The translations under genes were made by a program, and so were the position numbers. Positions 42,441 to 54,025 of a stretch of 64,000 bases of DNA are shown here, one piece after another. Under the pieces are notes generated by a model, which saw only the letters and a list, made by a program, of their open reading frames with translations, was not told the origin of the DNA and made no database searches. This DNA comes from Ariolimax columbianus (taxonomy: Eukaryota > Mollusca > Gastropoda > Stylommatophora > Arionidae), in assembly GCA_036924085.1 (NCBI GenBank), contig JAVGWX010000003.1, positions 122,198,764-122,262,763 on the forward strand, read 5' to 3'. Numbering within the stretch: the first letter of the stretch is position 1; each line of letters opens with the position of its first letter.

Positions 42441-43166
42441 AATGAATAAATCACTTGGCTGTACACAATCTACGATAAGTATGGCTTGCGTATCAGCACT
42501 CTAAGACAACAACTCTGAGAGTGGACAGAACGCAGTGGCCACTTCACTTAAGCATTCAGAACGTGGCTCTTCAGCAGGATCATGGGGCCAGGTACTTTGG
42601 CAGTATATTCTTAGAATACGGCACGTGCGGCAGAGTCACTGAAACCAGGTGTAAGAAAGCAGCAGCTGTGACTTAATTGGCGCCACTACTGAAACATCAC
42701 ATTAGTCTGGCAACGAAGCAGCAATTGATCACATTATCTTCCTACCAACTCTGTGCTACCAGGGCCAAACACTGGCCATATCCACTGCACAGGAGAGGAA
42801 CATCACAGCATGAGATGTCTGCGATTGGTCGCCAGTGTCTCCTGGATAGATAGACTGGAACGATGACATTAGCAAAACGGCCGGCTCTATCTGATGTGTC
42901 GAATAAATGTCCAGACAGATGGTGTGATGGTGGGTCATTTCATGAGAATGCTCACTGATCAACTTCCCCTGCGAGCATATAGTGCCCGACAGTTGAGCCT
43001 CGGAGTGAAATAGCGACAGAGAGTAAGGTGGTTAAACGGCATAAAAACGGATTCTGCAGCGACATGGATTATCGACGTCATACTCGACGCATCTGGACCA
43101 GGAGAACCAACTTACGCTTCCCACGCCATCCAACATGGTAGAAGTGGGCTGGGAAACTAACAAACT
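42441..43166. other. No gene recognised
   Basis: About 700 bp of mixed composition with only short ORFs. It was examined for a Tc1-type transposase, but no catalytic motif could be supported. Confidence 0.4.
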
Positions 43167-43985
43167 TGCCAAACATTTTACTAAGCATTCAAGTCACGTG
43201 TTCTGTCGGTGCCAACCACTTTACTAAGCATTCAAGTCACGTGTTATGTCGGTGCCAACCACTTTACTAAGCATTCAAGTCACGTGTTCTGTCGGTGCCA
43301 ACCACTTTACTAAGCATTCAAGTCACGTGTTCTGTCGGTGCCAACCACTTTACTAAGCATTCAAGTCACGTGTTATGTCGGTCCAACTACTTTACTAAGC
43401 ATTCAAGTCGCGTGTTCTGTCGGTGCCAACCACTTTACTAAGCATTCAAGTCACGTGTTCTGTCGGTGCCAACCACTTTACTAAGCATTCAAGCCACGTG
43501 TTATGTCGGTGCCAACCACTTTACTAAGCATTCAAGCCACGTGTTCTGTCGGTGCCAACCACTTTAGTAAGCATTCAAGTTACGTGTTCTGTTGGTGCCA
43601 ACCACTTTACTAAGCATTCAAGTCACGTGTTATGTCGGTCCAACTACTTTACTAAGCATTCAAGTCACGTGTTCTGTCGGTGCCAACCACTTTACTAAGC
43701 ATTCAAGTCACGTGTTCTGTCGGTGCCAACCACTTTACTAAGCATTCAAGCCACGTGTTCTGTCGGTGCCAACCACTTTACTAAGCATTCAAGACACGTG
43801 TTCTGTCGGTGCCAACCACTTTAGTAAGCATTCAAGTTACGTGTTCTGTTGGTGCCAACCACTTTTCTAAGCATTTAAGTCAGTGTTATGTCGGTGCCAA
43901 CCATTTTACTTAGCATTCAAGTCACGTGTTCTGTCGGTGTCAACCATTTTACTTAGCATTCAAGCCACGTGTTCTGGCAGCGATA
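43167..43985. repeat. 43-bp tandem repeat, about 19 copies, with six-unit higher order
   Basis: Unit GTCACGTGTTCTGTCGGTGC, CAACCACTTTACTAAGCATT, CAA. A 42-bp unit (GGTCCAACTACTTT) occurs at 43381 and again 257 bp later at 43638. A second marker (TTTAGTAAGCATTCAAGTTA) recurs about 258 bp apart (near 43564 and 43822). This indicates duplication of a six-unit block. Confidence 0.97.
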
Positions 43986-44131
43986 TTCTTGTGACCTGGT
44001 CAGCTCGAACCTGTGTGTTTACTTGACATGTGTTGGCAGGACTCCACAGGAAGTTTGCCAGGTTTCCAGGATTTCTCGCCTGGAGTCTGTTAAACATCAC
44101 GTGTTCCTCAGTAATACTAACAGCGTAGGCG

Positions 44132-44496
44132 TTTGTTGTTGTTGTTGTTATTGTTGTTATTGTTGTTGAATGCCCACAATGAGTAAGTTTACTTTTATGT
44201 GCGCCCTGAAAAGGACGTTATGTGGTGGGTTGTAGTAGCTTTCCTCACATCCCGAGCATGCTGATGAAGGTGGACCGCGGACTTCCAATTGGTTGTGCTA
44301 CGCTTGGCTTCATCTACGTGGCTCTCTCTACAACAGGGATCACGTCGATCCATATCTCGTCTACCAGTTTGCCTTGAAAACAGCATGATTCCATGGAATG
44401 CTACACGGAAGAGAGATTGTGGTCTTAGTCAGTGTATTGTGCGTAACCCTGAAGCGAGGTCCTAGCCAGTATGTTGTGCCTGACTGGAATAGCGTC
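44132..44496 (+). mobile_element. VNTR-bearing interspersed element, copy 4
   Basis: Head (TTG)n with ATTG variants, TTGAATGCCCACAATGAGTA, GTGCGCCCTGAAAAGGACGT, GGGATCACGTCGATCC. Only about two tail units (GTCAGTGTATTGTGCG, GCGAGGTCCTAGCCAGTATG) before the terminus GCCTGACTGGAATAGCG. It belongs to the subfamily of copy 2 by its terminus. Confidence 0.85.
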
Positions 44497-44644
44497 TGAG
44501 TAACTCCAGCGTAGATGTAGTACACAATATACATTAAGAAAATAATACATGATTAAAGTGCTCGATGAAATTGGTGCATTACCAGGTCTTATGATGGTGG
44601 TTTGTCATTTCGCTCCAAATGATGTATTGAGTTACCTCTATAGC

Positions 44645-45310
44645 TCATCATTAAGTAGCATGTCCTTTGTAGAACGTCGCTCCCATCACAGTCTGTCTGA
44701 AAGAAACTCGTTCTCTTGCCAAAACTCCAGCCTCCGCCACAGTCATACCCAGTCATTCCTGGATATCTTGGTGCCATCGTCTTCTTGGTTTTTCACCTTC
44801 CTCTTTTGCCTGGCACCATACCTTCCATCGCCGTTCTCTCAAGACCGTTGTGTCTCTTGATGTGACCAAAGTATTTACATTTTCTAGCCAAAATGGAATT
44901 GATAAACCAGTTCTCCTCTATGTTCAACTATTGCCGAATGTCTACATTTGTTTTTTTTCTCTGTCCGGGGTATTTTGAGGATCTTTCTGTAACATTTTGA
45001 CTCGAAGGATTCGATTCTTTGTCTAGAAGTTTTGGTAATCGTCCATGATTCACATCCATAAGCTGCCACAGGAAAAACACAGGCTCTCAAGACTTTTACT
45101 TTTATCATTTTGTTGGTGCTCTGCCATAATTTCTTCAGGATATTCAGTCTCTGCATTGCCATAGCTAGTCTTCTTCTGACTTCTTTCGAGCAGTCGCCTT
45201 TTTTGTCAATTCTGGAGCCCAGATAATCAAAACGTGTGACCTGATCCATTTCCTCACCAACCCCTGTAAATTTATGCTGACCTTGTGTTTTGTCGGTGGG
45301 AAGTCTGTAA
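44645..45310 (-). pseudogene. LINE family D relic: RT C-terminal third
   Basis: The reverse strand reads MDQVTRFDYLGSRIDKKGDC, then VRRRLAMAMQRL, KVKVLRACVFPVAAYGCESW, SFESKCYRKILKI, then (in a second frame after 44884) KYFGHIKRHNGLERTAMEG, PRRRWHQDIQE, a stop, LSMTVAEAGVLA and the end shared with 42185-42440. This is the region downstream of the RT catalytic motifs (FDYLGS, YGCESW, C-YR). One frameshift and at least one stop show it is inactive. The 121-codon ORF 45249-44884 is its best-preserved part. Confidence 0.85.
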
Positions 45311-46314
45311 CCAAGGGCACGACAAATCTCGAGCGCCAGGTCTGTATGGCACCTAGAAATGTCGCTATGGCAATTAACATGTCAGGACAAGTGTTGTATT
45401 TACTCCCAAAATCTACTCTACCGAATTATTTAATTTTCATCCCGCAATGGCCTGATGACTCATTCAATAGCAAATGGATGTACGTGATGAGGTAGCCAGT
45501 CCCATGCACAATCTTCTTTAGTCGCATATTAGGAAGGTTCCAGTGGTCCTATTCATTCCACCCAGAACTTCACTTGAGTGTATATGTATACAGTGTTACG
45601 CATAGCTAGCGCCCGTTGGAACAACGTCCCGATCGTATACCCACCCGTGGTCGCATAATGAGGAGAACGGGACGAGACGTAACTGGACGTAAGGCAAGGC
45701 AAATGCTTCCCGAGTATTTCTCGTAAATCGTATACAGTACAAAGTGATCGCGATACCAGACTCGTAAAATAGTACGTTCAGGTATATCCTATAATACAGT
45801 GCACGGTCTTCATAGTCATAATACACGCCTATAAGCCGATACTATTGGCCTATGTTTGCACTGTACATCGTTTTCCACCGTTATTATATTGTGAACATTC
45901 CCCACGTACAATTTGCCGTATAACACTTGTATTTAGTCAATACGGGTACGCTAGAGTATCCCATACAACTTTGTTGAGTATATAGCAGATTTTCTGTTTT
46001 CAAACTACGGCAGTATCTGATCACATATTAATGTTATCTACACTTTATTATAGTTCTCGTGAGGTGACCACGACCGAACTATTTTCAGGTTGGAAATGTA
46101 CTCAGGACAAGCGCCAATTGGCGATCATGTTGTAAATGTTGTCATTTCGCAATTTGTCTTTCCTTGTGACACATATGACCTTCCTCAAACATTTCATATG
46201 ACCCGCTTGACACTGTGTCTGTTTAACTAAAGGTTTGCCTTTCTGGGCTCTACTGGCGAAGGCACGCGTCTTTCAACCCAGACCGCGGTCCTTTGGGCAA
46301 CATCAGGAGGGATT
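45311..46314. other. No gene recognised; dispersed GTCGCATATT motif
   Basis: On the reverse strand 45487-45540 reads CTAATATGCGACTAAAGAAG, then TGCATGGGACTGGCTACC, similar to a segment at 49360-49415; probably a SINE remnant. The rest shows nothing. Confidence 0.4.
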
Positions 46315-46735
46315 GACTAGTGTATGGATGCGTGTTTGTATGTTTTTTATGTTAACATATTGGTTAGCGTATGAATGCGTGTTTTTATCTGTTTGTTATG
46401 TTGACATATTGGTGAGTGTATGAATGCGTGTTTGTATCTGTTTGTTATGTTGACATATTGGTTTGTGTATGGATGCGTGTGTGTATCTGTTTGTCATTTT
46501 GACATATTGGTTAGTGTATGGATGCGCGTGTGTATCTGTTTGTTATGTTGACATATTGGTTAGCGTATGAATGCGTGTTTTTATCTGTTTGTTATGTTGA
46601 CATATTGGTGAGTGTATGAATGCGTGTTTGTATCTGTTTGTTATGTTGACATATTGGTTAGTGTATGGATGCGCGTGTGTATCTGTTTGTTATGTTGACA
46701 TATTGGCCAGTGAAGGAATGCGTGTGTGTATCTGT
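46315..46735. repeat. 49-bp tandem repeat, about 8.6 copies
   Basis: Unit TATCTGTTTGTTATGTTGAC, ATATTGGTTAGTGTATGGAT, GCGTGTGTG. A three-unit string (GCGTATGAATGCGTGTTTTT, then GTGAGTGTATG) occurs near 46370 and again near 46562, suggesting a block duplication. Confidence 0.96.
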
Positions 46736-47257
46736 TTGTCACGTGTTCCACTATGTCAGTTTTAGAGGACAGTAGTTTTGTCAATCCTTTCTGTTTGTGG
46801 AGAAACGGTCATACCGATACAAATCCCGGACACGTCCACTTTAACGAAGTGATTTCCAACCCGGCATGCAACTACACACCAAGCTCGCGCTTGATTCACA
46901 CGTCGGTTTAAATGTACTGCACATCAATTGCCGGTTTATGCGAGGCTGAAGTACGAATTCTCCAGTAATGGCGACAACTGATGAATCACAACAGATGCTT
47001 TCTGACATCCAGTTTCAATGTCTCTGTCAACCGTACCATCCGCCCGGAAAAGACTGGCCAGATACCTCAACGCATGGACCTGCTAAGAGCGATATTGTTT
47101 ACACGTGTGTTGAGCGGACCAGATGTTCTGCCAATCCCCAGACTCTGTCTTTGATGGGCTAATACGCATATTATGTTTTTTAGAGGTTGCACGAAACCCT
47201 GTCAGGTGATTTTGCATTTTAGATTCGTCTTCGCACAGGAGGATCTGTGCATTAGAA

Positions 47258-47261
<4 letters not shown>
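46736..47261. other. No gene recognised
   Basis: Two short ORFs (61 and 64 aa) with no domains; not repeat-like. Confidence 0.35.

Positions 47262-47306
<45 letters not shown>
47262..47306. repeat. (GA)n microsatellite
   Basis: Perfect AG repeat. Confidence 0.95.
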
Positions 47307-47354
47307 GGTGGTGGTGGGTGAGTGTGTTTAACTATGTATGTGGATGAATAAATG

Positions 47355-47658
47355 TATGTATACATTTAAGAAAGTCGGCCTCCTCCTTACGATCGTTAAT
47401 TTCCATCTGTATTGTTGCAAATTAATTGTTAATGATTAGACCAGACGCCAAAGATGTGTGGTTTTTGCAAAAGTGTTCAAAATTCTCATGTGTTTGAAGG
47501 AATGCGATGGGGGTGTCTCTGAAAGAATGTCTAGTTTTCTTGGACATGTTAAGTGAAGAGAAAAGTCAGAAGTATATTGTGACAAAACTGAGGGAGCAAG
47601 AGTCCAGAGGATATTGTTATGGGACTATTTAACATTGTGGATTTCTTCGTACGGTTTG
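47355..47658. repeat. 285-bp dispersed segment X, copy 1
   Basis: Highly similar to 56745-57018: shares TCCTCCTTACGATCGT, GTTGCAAATTAATTGTTAAT, CCAGACGCCAAAGATGTG, GGGGGTGTCTCTGAAAGAAT and AGTCAGAAGTATATTGTGAC. Both copies are followed by a minus-strand family T SINE. No ORF is conserved between copies. Confidence 0.85.
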
Positions 47659-47671
47659 ATACTGTCTATTT

Positions 47672-47932
47672 TTTATTTATTTTTATTTTTTTTTCGTTCG
47701 CCTCATTTCTCTATTGCCCAAGGCGGGTGTGCGTTGCACTGTGGTTTTTATTTTGCGCCTGTCGGCCCAGTGCATCCGACTTCAGCACGCATTTTATGTA
47801 AGGGTCTGCTTCCTCCTGCATTTTCTAAGGGTTTGCTTCCCCGGGGTAACGACCGGTGCTGTGATAGGGATTGAACCCAGCACCTTCGGATTGTGAGCCG
47901 TGCCACTTAACCACTAGGCCACGCCGTCCCCT
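47672..47932 (-). mobile_element. tRNA-derived SINE, family T, copy 2, with 13-bp TSDs
   Basis: Minus-strand SINE: A-box GGCCTAGTGGTTAAGTGG, B-box GGGTTCAATCCC, body as at 23086-23310, A-rich tail (poly-T on this strand, 47672-47695). Perfect direct repeats ATACTGTCTATTT at 47659-47671 and 47933-47945 prove insertion by target-primed reverse transcription. Confidence 0.93.
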
Positions 47933-48267
47933 ATACTGTCTATTTGAATGTATCTAAGTAAAGCAGTGGGCAGCCTTAGGCTGCATGTATCTTATAATAT
48001 GTTGTCTAGGAAAGGTATTGCTCATGTCACAAGTACTTCTGTTCTTCATATTTTGGAGACATTGACATCAGACTTTCGGCAGATATTTTATCAGTGAAAC
48101 AGACACAATCACCGTTATTTATTATTCTTAGTTTGCTGAGCAGATGGTATCTCAATGTGGTGTTGTTTGATCACAATCATTATGCTTTTTGAAAATGTTT
48201 TTGTAAGCTTTTTGTCCTACCAAATGAATAATTTTCCCATTTTGGAAAATGGTTAACAGGACCGACT

Positions 48268-48402
48268 TCATTGCATCCCACTTTGCCCTCTCATATGTGA
48301 TCAATTCCTTTCATTGCATCTCACTATGTGCTCTTTTATGTTATCAGTCCCTTTCAATGCATCCCACTTGGCGCTCCCACATGTGCTCAGTTCCTTTCAT
48401 TG
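48268..48402. repeat. About 50-bp tandem repeat, 2.7 copies
   Basis: TTCATTGCATCCCACTTTGC, CTCATATGTGATCAATTCC; diverged copies. Confidence 0.75.
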
Positions 48403-48837
48403 CTGAAAGTGCCGACGACAGAGCACGATCTGCACAGCTACTGCTGCGGTTTAGAAATCTCCCCCCCCCCCCTCCCCTCCCGGGTTTCGTCAGGTACCCA
48501 TATGCAGCTGGATCGACTGGAAGAAATGGTGATAACATATACAAATTCGACTATATGTCCGCTCTGTCAAACTGAGAACAAAGAGATTCGAACCTGGTGG
48601 GTTTGGATTGTATACCAAGCTGATAATCCCTTCGCCATCGAATTTGTCTTCCGAACTTTCATGAAAATCTTCGAACTCTCGCCTTTTGCTGTGAAAGACT
48701 ATTTCTCTTATGAGTATTCTTCTGTATATGACATCACCAAATAATGAAAGATACATACTTCAACTGTGCAGTTGAAATATCATTTTCCAGTTGATGAACT
48801 AATGCTTGTCTTCGTCTTTCTTATCTGGGTAGATAAC

Positions 48838-49125
48838 GTAGATTGATGTACCCCCATTCTTCAACTCGATCCATAGTGCTGACTGTTTGCATCAGGGTCA
48901 GCGAACCAAAGCTGCCCAGGACCGTTTTCCGCCTCCAGGTGGCGACCCTGGAAGGAGACTGAATTTGTGTAGTCTGGCATATAGAATAGAGATAGCAGAG
49001 GGAGGATAAACCCGGTTTCAAAAATACCGTGCTGAAATCGGAAATGTCCGACCGAAAGGCGCAGATACAGCAGTAGTTGTGTAAACTACGACGCAGCGTC
49101 ATAACGTCTTTTTTAGGACGAACGG
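48838..49125 (+). mobile_element. GAA-tailed element, copy 4, diverged
   Basis: Matches copy 2 in order: CATCAGGGTCAGCGAACCAA, GCTGCCCAGGACCG, GGCGACCCTGGA, GAAATGTCCGACCGAAAGGC, AAACTACGACGCAGCG and a short remnant of the tail (GAACGGCGAAG). Its left end is uncertain. Confidence 0.65.
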
Positions 49126-50110
49126 CGAAGTAGGTCTATCATTATATACCTGAATCTAGGCTTTTCTGTGGCATTATACGATGACGCTGCCTGCTGTAGT
49201 ATGTTGCTACCCATGGGACAGGTGGTAGCTAGGTAGAAACTATGTTCAATGAGTCCTTTTTTGATTTCGCTCCGTACGATGCACGCGACTTCATTAAGTC
49301 ACCGATAAATCAGCGTGTGCTCTTGCAGTTGTGTTTTCTGTAGTTATTTAATGTACATAATGAGGTTGCCAAAACCATGCACATCTCTCTTTATTCGCCT
49401 TTTATGAGAGGTGATGATATTCCCTCCCAAATAAGAGATCCGTGGATACAGAGAACAGGAAGAGAGGACAAACGAAGCAGAATAAAAGATAACGAATCAC
49501 AAGACGAAGAAGAAAGTGAACAGAAGTAAGAGATCGTGCTCTTCAAGAATAAACAACTTATAAATAAGTTACATTCTAAGAATATGTCCGAGAATCATGC
49601 AAAAACTGACGATTTTTTATGACCAGACAAATTCTATATTACGGTAAGTTTTTAAGTCTCCCTCGTAGATAAACACAGTCAGGATTTAGACAGAGGACGT
49701 GGAGTGGAAGGCCACTGTGACAGCATGTAACGTACTGGATAATATCAGGTTGCTGGAGTGTACATAGTTTGTTTTTATCTCCCTGCCTACACCTGTTAGT
49801 ACAACGATGGCTCCCAACATCTTTTCGCTATCCCTAGACACGCGAGTGCTCCCGAGTGATCGTATAATGAAGTGCTATTGGAGACATCGCGATTATGTAC
49901 AAATTAAGACCCGTAGATTTGAATCCTTGGACAGTGACGTTAAATATATTTGGGAGAAACTTCTTAGTTTACCTCCTTGCTGGCGCGTATTTGCTTTCTG
50001 GATTGCCAAGCCATTAGCTTGAGTTATGGTTCTTAAACGTTTCGGTTAACTAAGTCCTTTCACAGTCCTTGAAAAGTTTGTTTGATTTGTGTGAGTGGGA
50101 GGGGGTGGGG

Positions 50111-50113
<3 letters not shown>
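49126..50113. other. No gene recognised
   Basis: Includes a GA-rich stretch (49440-49530) and a SINE-like remnant at 49360-49415 shared with 45487-45540. A 71-codon ORF at 49807-50022 has no known domain. Confidence 0.35.
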
Positions 50114-50175
<62 letters not shown>

Positions 50176-50176
50176 G
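50114..50176. repeat. (GA)n microsatellite
   Basis: About 30 AG repeats. The ORF across it is an artefact. Confidence 0.95.
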
Positions 50177-50199
50177 AGACTAACCACGGTCAAGAAAAA

Positions 50200-50580
50200 C
50201 ATACTGATCAGACACAATAGTCAGGGTAAAGCAAAATATACTGGTCAAGACCCTCACATCGACTTCCCCGTAGTCCTCCTTGAAAACGGGCCTGGCTGAT
50301 GGGGTGAGGGATCGACGTGATTCCCGTAGTCATGAGCGACAGGAAGATCAAGCAAAGCATAGCACAACCACCAGGAATACCCAGGTTCACCTTCGTCAGC
50401 AGGTTAGAGATGTGAGGAAAGCTACAAAAGAACCGCTACTTAACGTCCTTTTCAGGGTGTACAAGAGAGTTAAATCTGCTAATTGTGAGCAAACAGCCAC
50501 AATGATGACGACGACAACAACAACAGCGACAGCGACAACAACAACAACAACAACAGCAGCAAGGACAACAGTGACACCAA
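50200..50580 (-). mobile_element. VNTR-bearing interspersed element, copy 5
   Basis: Minus strand: body GGATCGACGTGATTCCCGTA and AAGCAAAGCATAGCACAACC (this strand), CTTAACGTCCTTTTCAGGG, head represented by GCCACAATGATG and a (GACAACAA)n microsatellite at 50505-50580. About one tail unit at the left (CTGATCAGACACAATAGTC). It faces copy 6 head to head across about 40 bp. Confidence 0.8.
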
Positions 50581-50617
50581 CAATGTGACAATACAATAAG
50601 GACAACATCAGCAACAG

Positions 50618-51880
50618 CGATTGTTGCTAATGCCCACAATGGGTTGGGAACCCTTTTGTGTGCCCTGAAAAGGACGGAACTTGTGGCATAATTTAGTACC
50701 TTTCCTGACATCCGGGGCGAGCTGATGAAGTAAATCGGAGTCCACCAGGCGGTTGTGCAATGCTTGACTTCATCTGTGTGTCACTCACTACTACACGGAT
50801 CACACCGAACCTCACCTTGTTAGCCAGACAACTGCTCGTTCCCAGGACGACCAACGAGGGGGTCAGGTGAAGGTCTTGGCCAGTATATTTCTCCTGACCC
50901 TGGCTAACATTGTTTTATCAGTGTGTTTTGCCTGACCAGATGTTAGCCTCATCGTCCCGTCAGGTGAAGGTCTTGGCCAGTATATTTCTCCTGACCCTGG
51001 CTAACATTATCTGACCGGTGTGTTTTGCCTGACCCTGGCTAACATTGTCTGACCAGTGTGTTTTGCCTGACCCTGGCTAACATTGTCTGACCAGTGTGTT
51101 TTGCCTGACCCTGGCTAACATTATCTGACCGGTGTGTTTTGCCTGACCCTGGCTAACATTATCTGACCGGTGTGTTTTGCCTGACCCTGGCTAACATTGT
51201 CTGACCAGTGTGTTTTGCCTGACCCTGGCTAACATTATCTGACCGGTGTGTTTTGCCTGACCCTGGCTAACATTGTCTGACCAGTGTGTTTTGCCTGACC
51301 CTGGCTAACATTGTCTGACCAGTGTGTTTTGCCTGACCCTGGCTAACATTGTCTGACCAGTGTGTTTTGCCTGACCCTGGCTAACATTGTCTGACCAGTG
51401 TGTTTTGCCTGACCCTGGCTAACATTGCCTGACCCTGGCTAACATTGCCTGACCCTGGCTAACATTGCCTGACCCTGGCTAACATTGCCTGACCCTGGCT
51501 AACATTGCCTGACCCTGGCTATCATTGCCTGACCCTGGCTAACATTGCCTGACCCTGGCTAACATTGCCTGACCCTGGCTAACATTGCCTGACCCTGGCT
51601 AACATTGCCTGACCCTGGCTAACATTGCCTGACCCTGGCTAACATTGCCTGACCCTGGCTAACATTGCCTGACCCTGGCTAACATTGCCTGACCCTGGCT
51701 AACATTGCCTGACCCTGGCTGACATTGCCTGACCCTGGCTAACATTGCCTGACCAGTGTGTTTTGCCTGACCCTGGCTAACATTATCTGACCAGTGTGTT
51801 TTGCCTGACCCTGGCTAACATTGCCTGACCCTGGCTAACATTGCCTGACCCTGGCTAACATTGCCTTACCAGACATTAAC
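50618..51880 (+). mobile_element. VNTR-bearing interspersed element, copy 6, greatly expanded
   Basis: Head GATTGTTGCTAATGCCCACA, body GTGTGCCCTGAAAAGGACGG, then an internal array from about 50870 to 51870 and a terminus CCTTACCAGACATTAACC. The array has a 38-bp unit (TGACCCTGGCTAACATTGTC, TGACCAGTGTGTTTTGCC) and, at 51421-51752, a secondary 20-bp unit (ATTGCCTGACCCTGGCTAAC) about 17 times. The near-terminal motif GACCAGATGTTAGCC also occurs at 50935, so an earlier terminus lies inside the array. Confidence 0.9.
51421..51752. repeat. 20-bp secondary array inside VNTR element
   Basis: ATTGCCTGACCCTGGCTAAC in near-perfect copies. It arises from the 38-bp unit by loss of 18 bp (GTCTGACCAGTGTGTTTT). 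Confidence 0.97.
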
Positions 51881-52149
51881 CTATTCGTCCCAATTCCAAC
51901 TTATAAAAAGCTGAAAGTCCTAGTCAAATAATGTCTCTAACATTTCATCGCCGACAGCAGTGTCTGATATTAGAATACCTTTACCTGTATATCCTCCGTG
52001 GAGCCTATGCGCCTATGGATTGTCAACCATTAGCTGATGAATACTTCCTAAACGTACTGGTCACATGTCCTTTCACATTACAACAATTATTGGCTTCTAT
52101 TTTTGCAAGTTTAAACTGAATAAGGAAGCAAGATATGGCTCAGAGGCGT

Positions 52150-52590
52150 GTGCACACTAACGTTAACGATAGAAAAGACAAGTATGTTAGAGGAAGAAGA
52201 AAAGGAGAGAAGAAAAGAAAAGACGAAGTACGTGATTGGAAAAGGAGAAAGAAGTGAAGTATGAAAAAGAAGAACATAATGATATCGATGACAAAGAAGA
52301 AGACGGGGAGGACAAAATAAAAAGCTGTAGAAAATGGAGACGAAAATGAAAAGGAAAAGGATGGAGAAAAAACGAGAAAGGACAGAAACAAATGAAAAAG
52401 AAGAGGATGAAGAAAAAAAACGAAGAAGATGATGGAGAAGAAAATGAAAAAGAAGATAATGGAGAAAACAACGAAGAAGAGGATAGAGAGCAAATTAAAA
52501 AGAGGATGGAGAAGAAAATTAAAAATAGGATGGAGAAGATAATGAAGAAGACGATGGAGAAGGAAATGTTTGTCCACGTAGAGTTCTGAA
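52150..52590. repeat. Purine-rich low-complexity tract
   Basis: GAAAA, GATGGAGAA and GAAGAAGA words with no fixed period. Opposite-strand ORFs of 137-145 aa are Phe/Leu/Ser rich and unsupported. Confidence 0.85.
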
Positions 52591-52708
52591 AGTATCTCAT
52601 AAGAGTTTCGGATGGACCATATGGAGGTCTATACGGGATATCGACAGATTATGATGTCTCGTAGATTATCTAAAGTTATCTCACAGATTCTCGGGGAACG
52701 CCTGATTA

Positions 52709-52812
52709 GTCATGGAGAGCACCTAATGGGAAACGGAGAGCACCTGATGGGACACGGAGAGCACCTAATGAGACACACAGAGCACCTAATGGGACACGAG
52801 AGCACCTTATAG
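52709..52812. repeat. 21-bp tandem repeat, about 5 copies
   Basis: GGAGAGCACCTAATGGGACA C with small changes. The antisense ORF (GALRVPL repeats) is an artefact. Confidence 0.9.
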
Positions 52813-53389
52813 GATGTCTGGGAACTCCTGATGAGGCAGGGATAGGATGAGAAACGTTAAGTTCCCCCAGACTTGACGAGCACCGACTAGTCCCTTCTGG
52901 AAGAGATGCTGGAATCATGATTGATATAATCTCCACAGGGGCTGGCGCGTGTCCTAGTGAAAGAGAGAACGTAAATGATTTCACCTTTAAGGAGAGAAAA
53001 GAACCCGTAGTTGTTAATTGTGCTACTATGGAAACAGTCCCCTGGTCGGTGTGTTTATGTTGAAGTCACGTTACTATGGTAACAACTGAAACGCTCAAAC
53101 AATCTCCGAAAAGTAAAGTTCTGGGGTGAGTAACAAGGTCATACTAAAGGTTAAGGTAAACGAAGCTTTAGAGCAAACATTACCGTGGGAGATCAAGTGT
53201 TTGAAACTGCGTTGTATGAGCGGTTTGGGTTGACCAGATTCCGTACTTGCATTCTCTTTCCTAACAGTAAATCAGGTACGTATTTACTGAGGAGTAGACT
53301 AGAGCGTTTTGATACCAGGAATACAACCTGACATATGTTGTGAGAAGCAATAACGAAGATTGAGAAACTACTAAGTGAATGTCCAACTT
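52813..53389. other. No gene recognised
   Basis: Unstructured sequence without conserved ORF or repeat. Confidence 0.4.
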
Positions 53390-53960
53390 TATTCATAATA
53401 TACAGAATGAGATTGAGAGAGAGCATGTGAGGAGAGGCAGACAGATAGTGACAGAAAAACGAGGGATAGAGAGAAGGACAGAGAGAAGAGGAGTGGGGGG
53501 GGGGAGACAGGGAGAAGGACAGAGAGGTGGAGCAAGAGAGAGTAATGGAAAGGGGGAAAAAGGAGTCAGGGAGACATTGGAATGGAGATGTGTACAGAGG
53601 AGGAAGGAGGCAGAGTGGGAGAGAGAGAATGGAGGAAAGAGAGGGAGAAGGGATAGAAGAGCAAAAGGTTAAGGGCAAGAGAGAGTAATGGAAAGGGAGA
53701 GAGAGAAGGTGTCGGAAAGGGAGACCTTGGAATTGCGATGTGTGGAGCGGAGAAGGGAGGCAGAGTGGGAGAGAGAGAGATGAGTGGAGGAAAGAGAGAG
53801 AGAGGAGTGATAAAGGAACACAAGCTTAAGGGGAAGAGAAGAGTCACAGAAAAACAAAGAAGGAGAGAGGCACGTAAAGGGATAGGGGGAGAGGAGCGAA
53901 AGGTAGAAAAAGGTAGGGAGGGAAAAAGTGGGGTAGATTAATCAGAATGGAGGCAGAGGA

Positions 53961-54007
<47 letters not shown>

Positions 54008-54025
54008 TAGAGAGAGAGGGAGTGT
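53390..54025. repeat. GA-rich tract with internal duplication
   Basis: Purine-rich (GAGAGAG, GGAAAGGGAG). Blocks containing GCAAGAGAGAGTAATGGAAA and GGAGGCAGAGTGGGAGAGAG occur twice about 145-150 bp apart. A G-run at about 53495-53503. ORFs on both strands are low complexity. Confidence 0.85.

Noticed and set aside
42441..43166. Tc1-type transposase
   Set aside because: Some phrases looked similar, but no DDE motif, no inverted repeats and no consistent frame could be shown.
52140..52600. Phe/Ser/Leu-rich ORFs as membrane proteins
   Set aside because: They are reverse translations of a purine-rich low-complexity tract.
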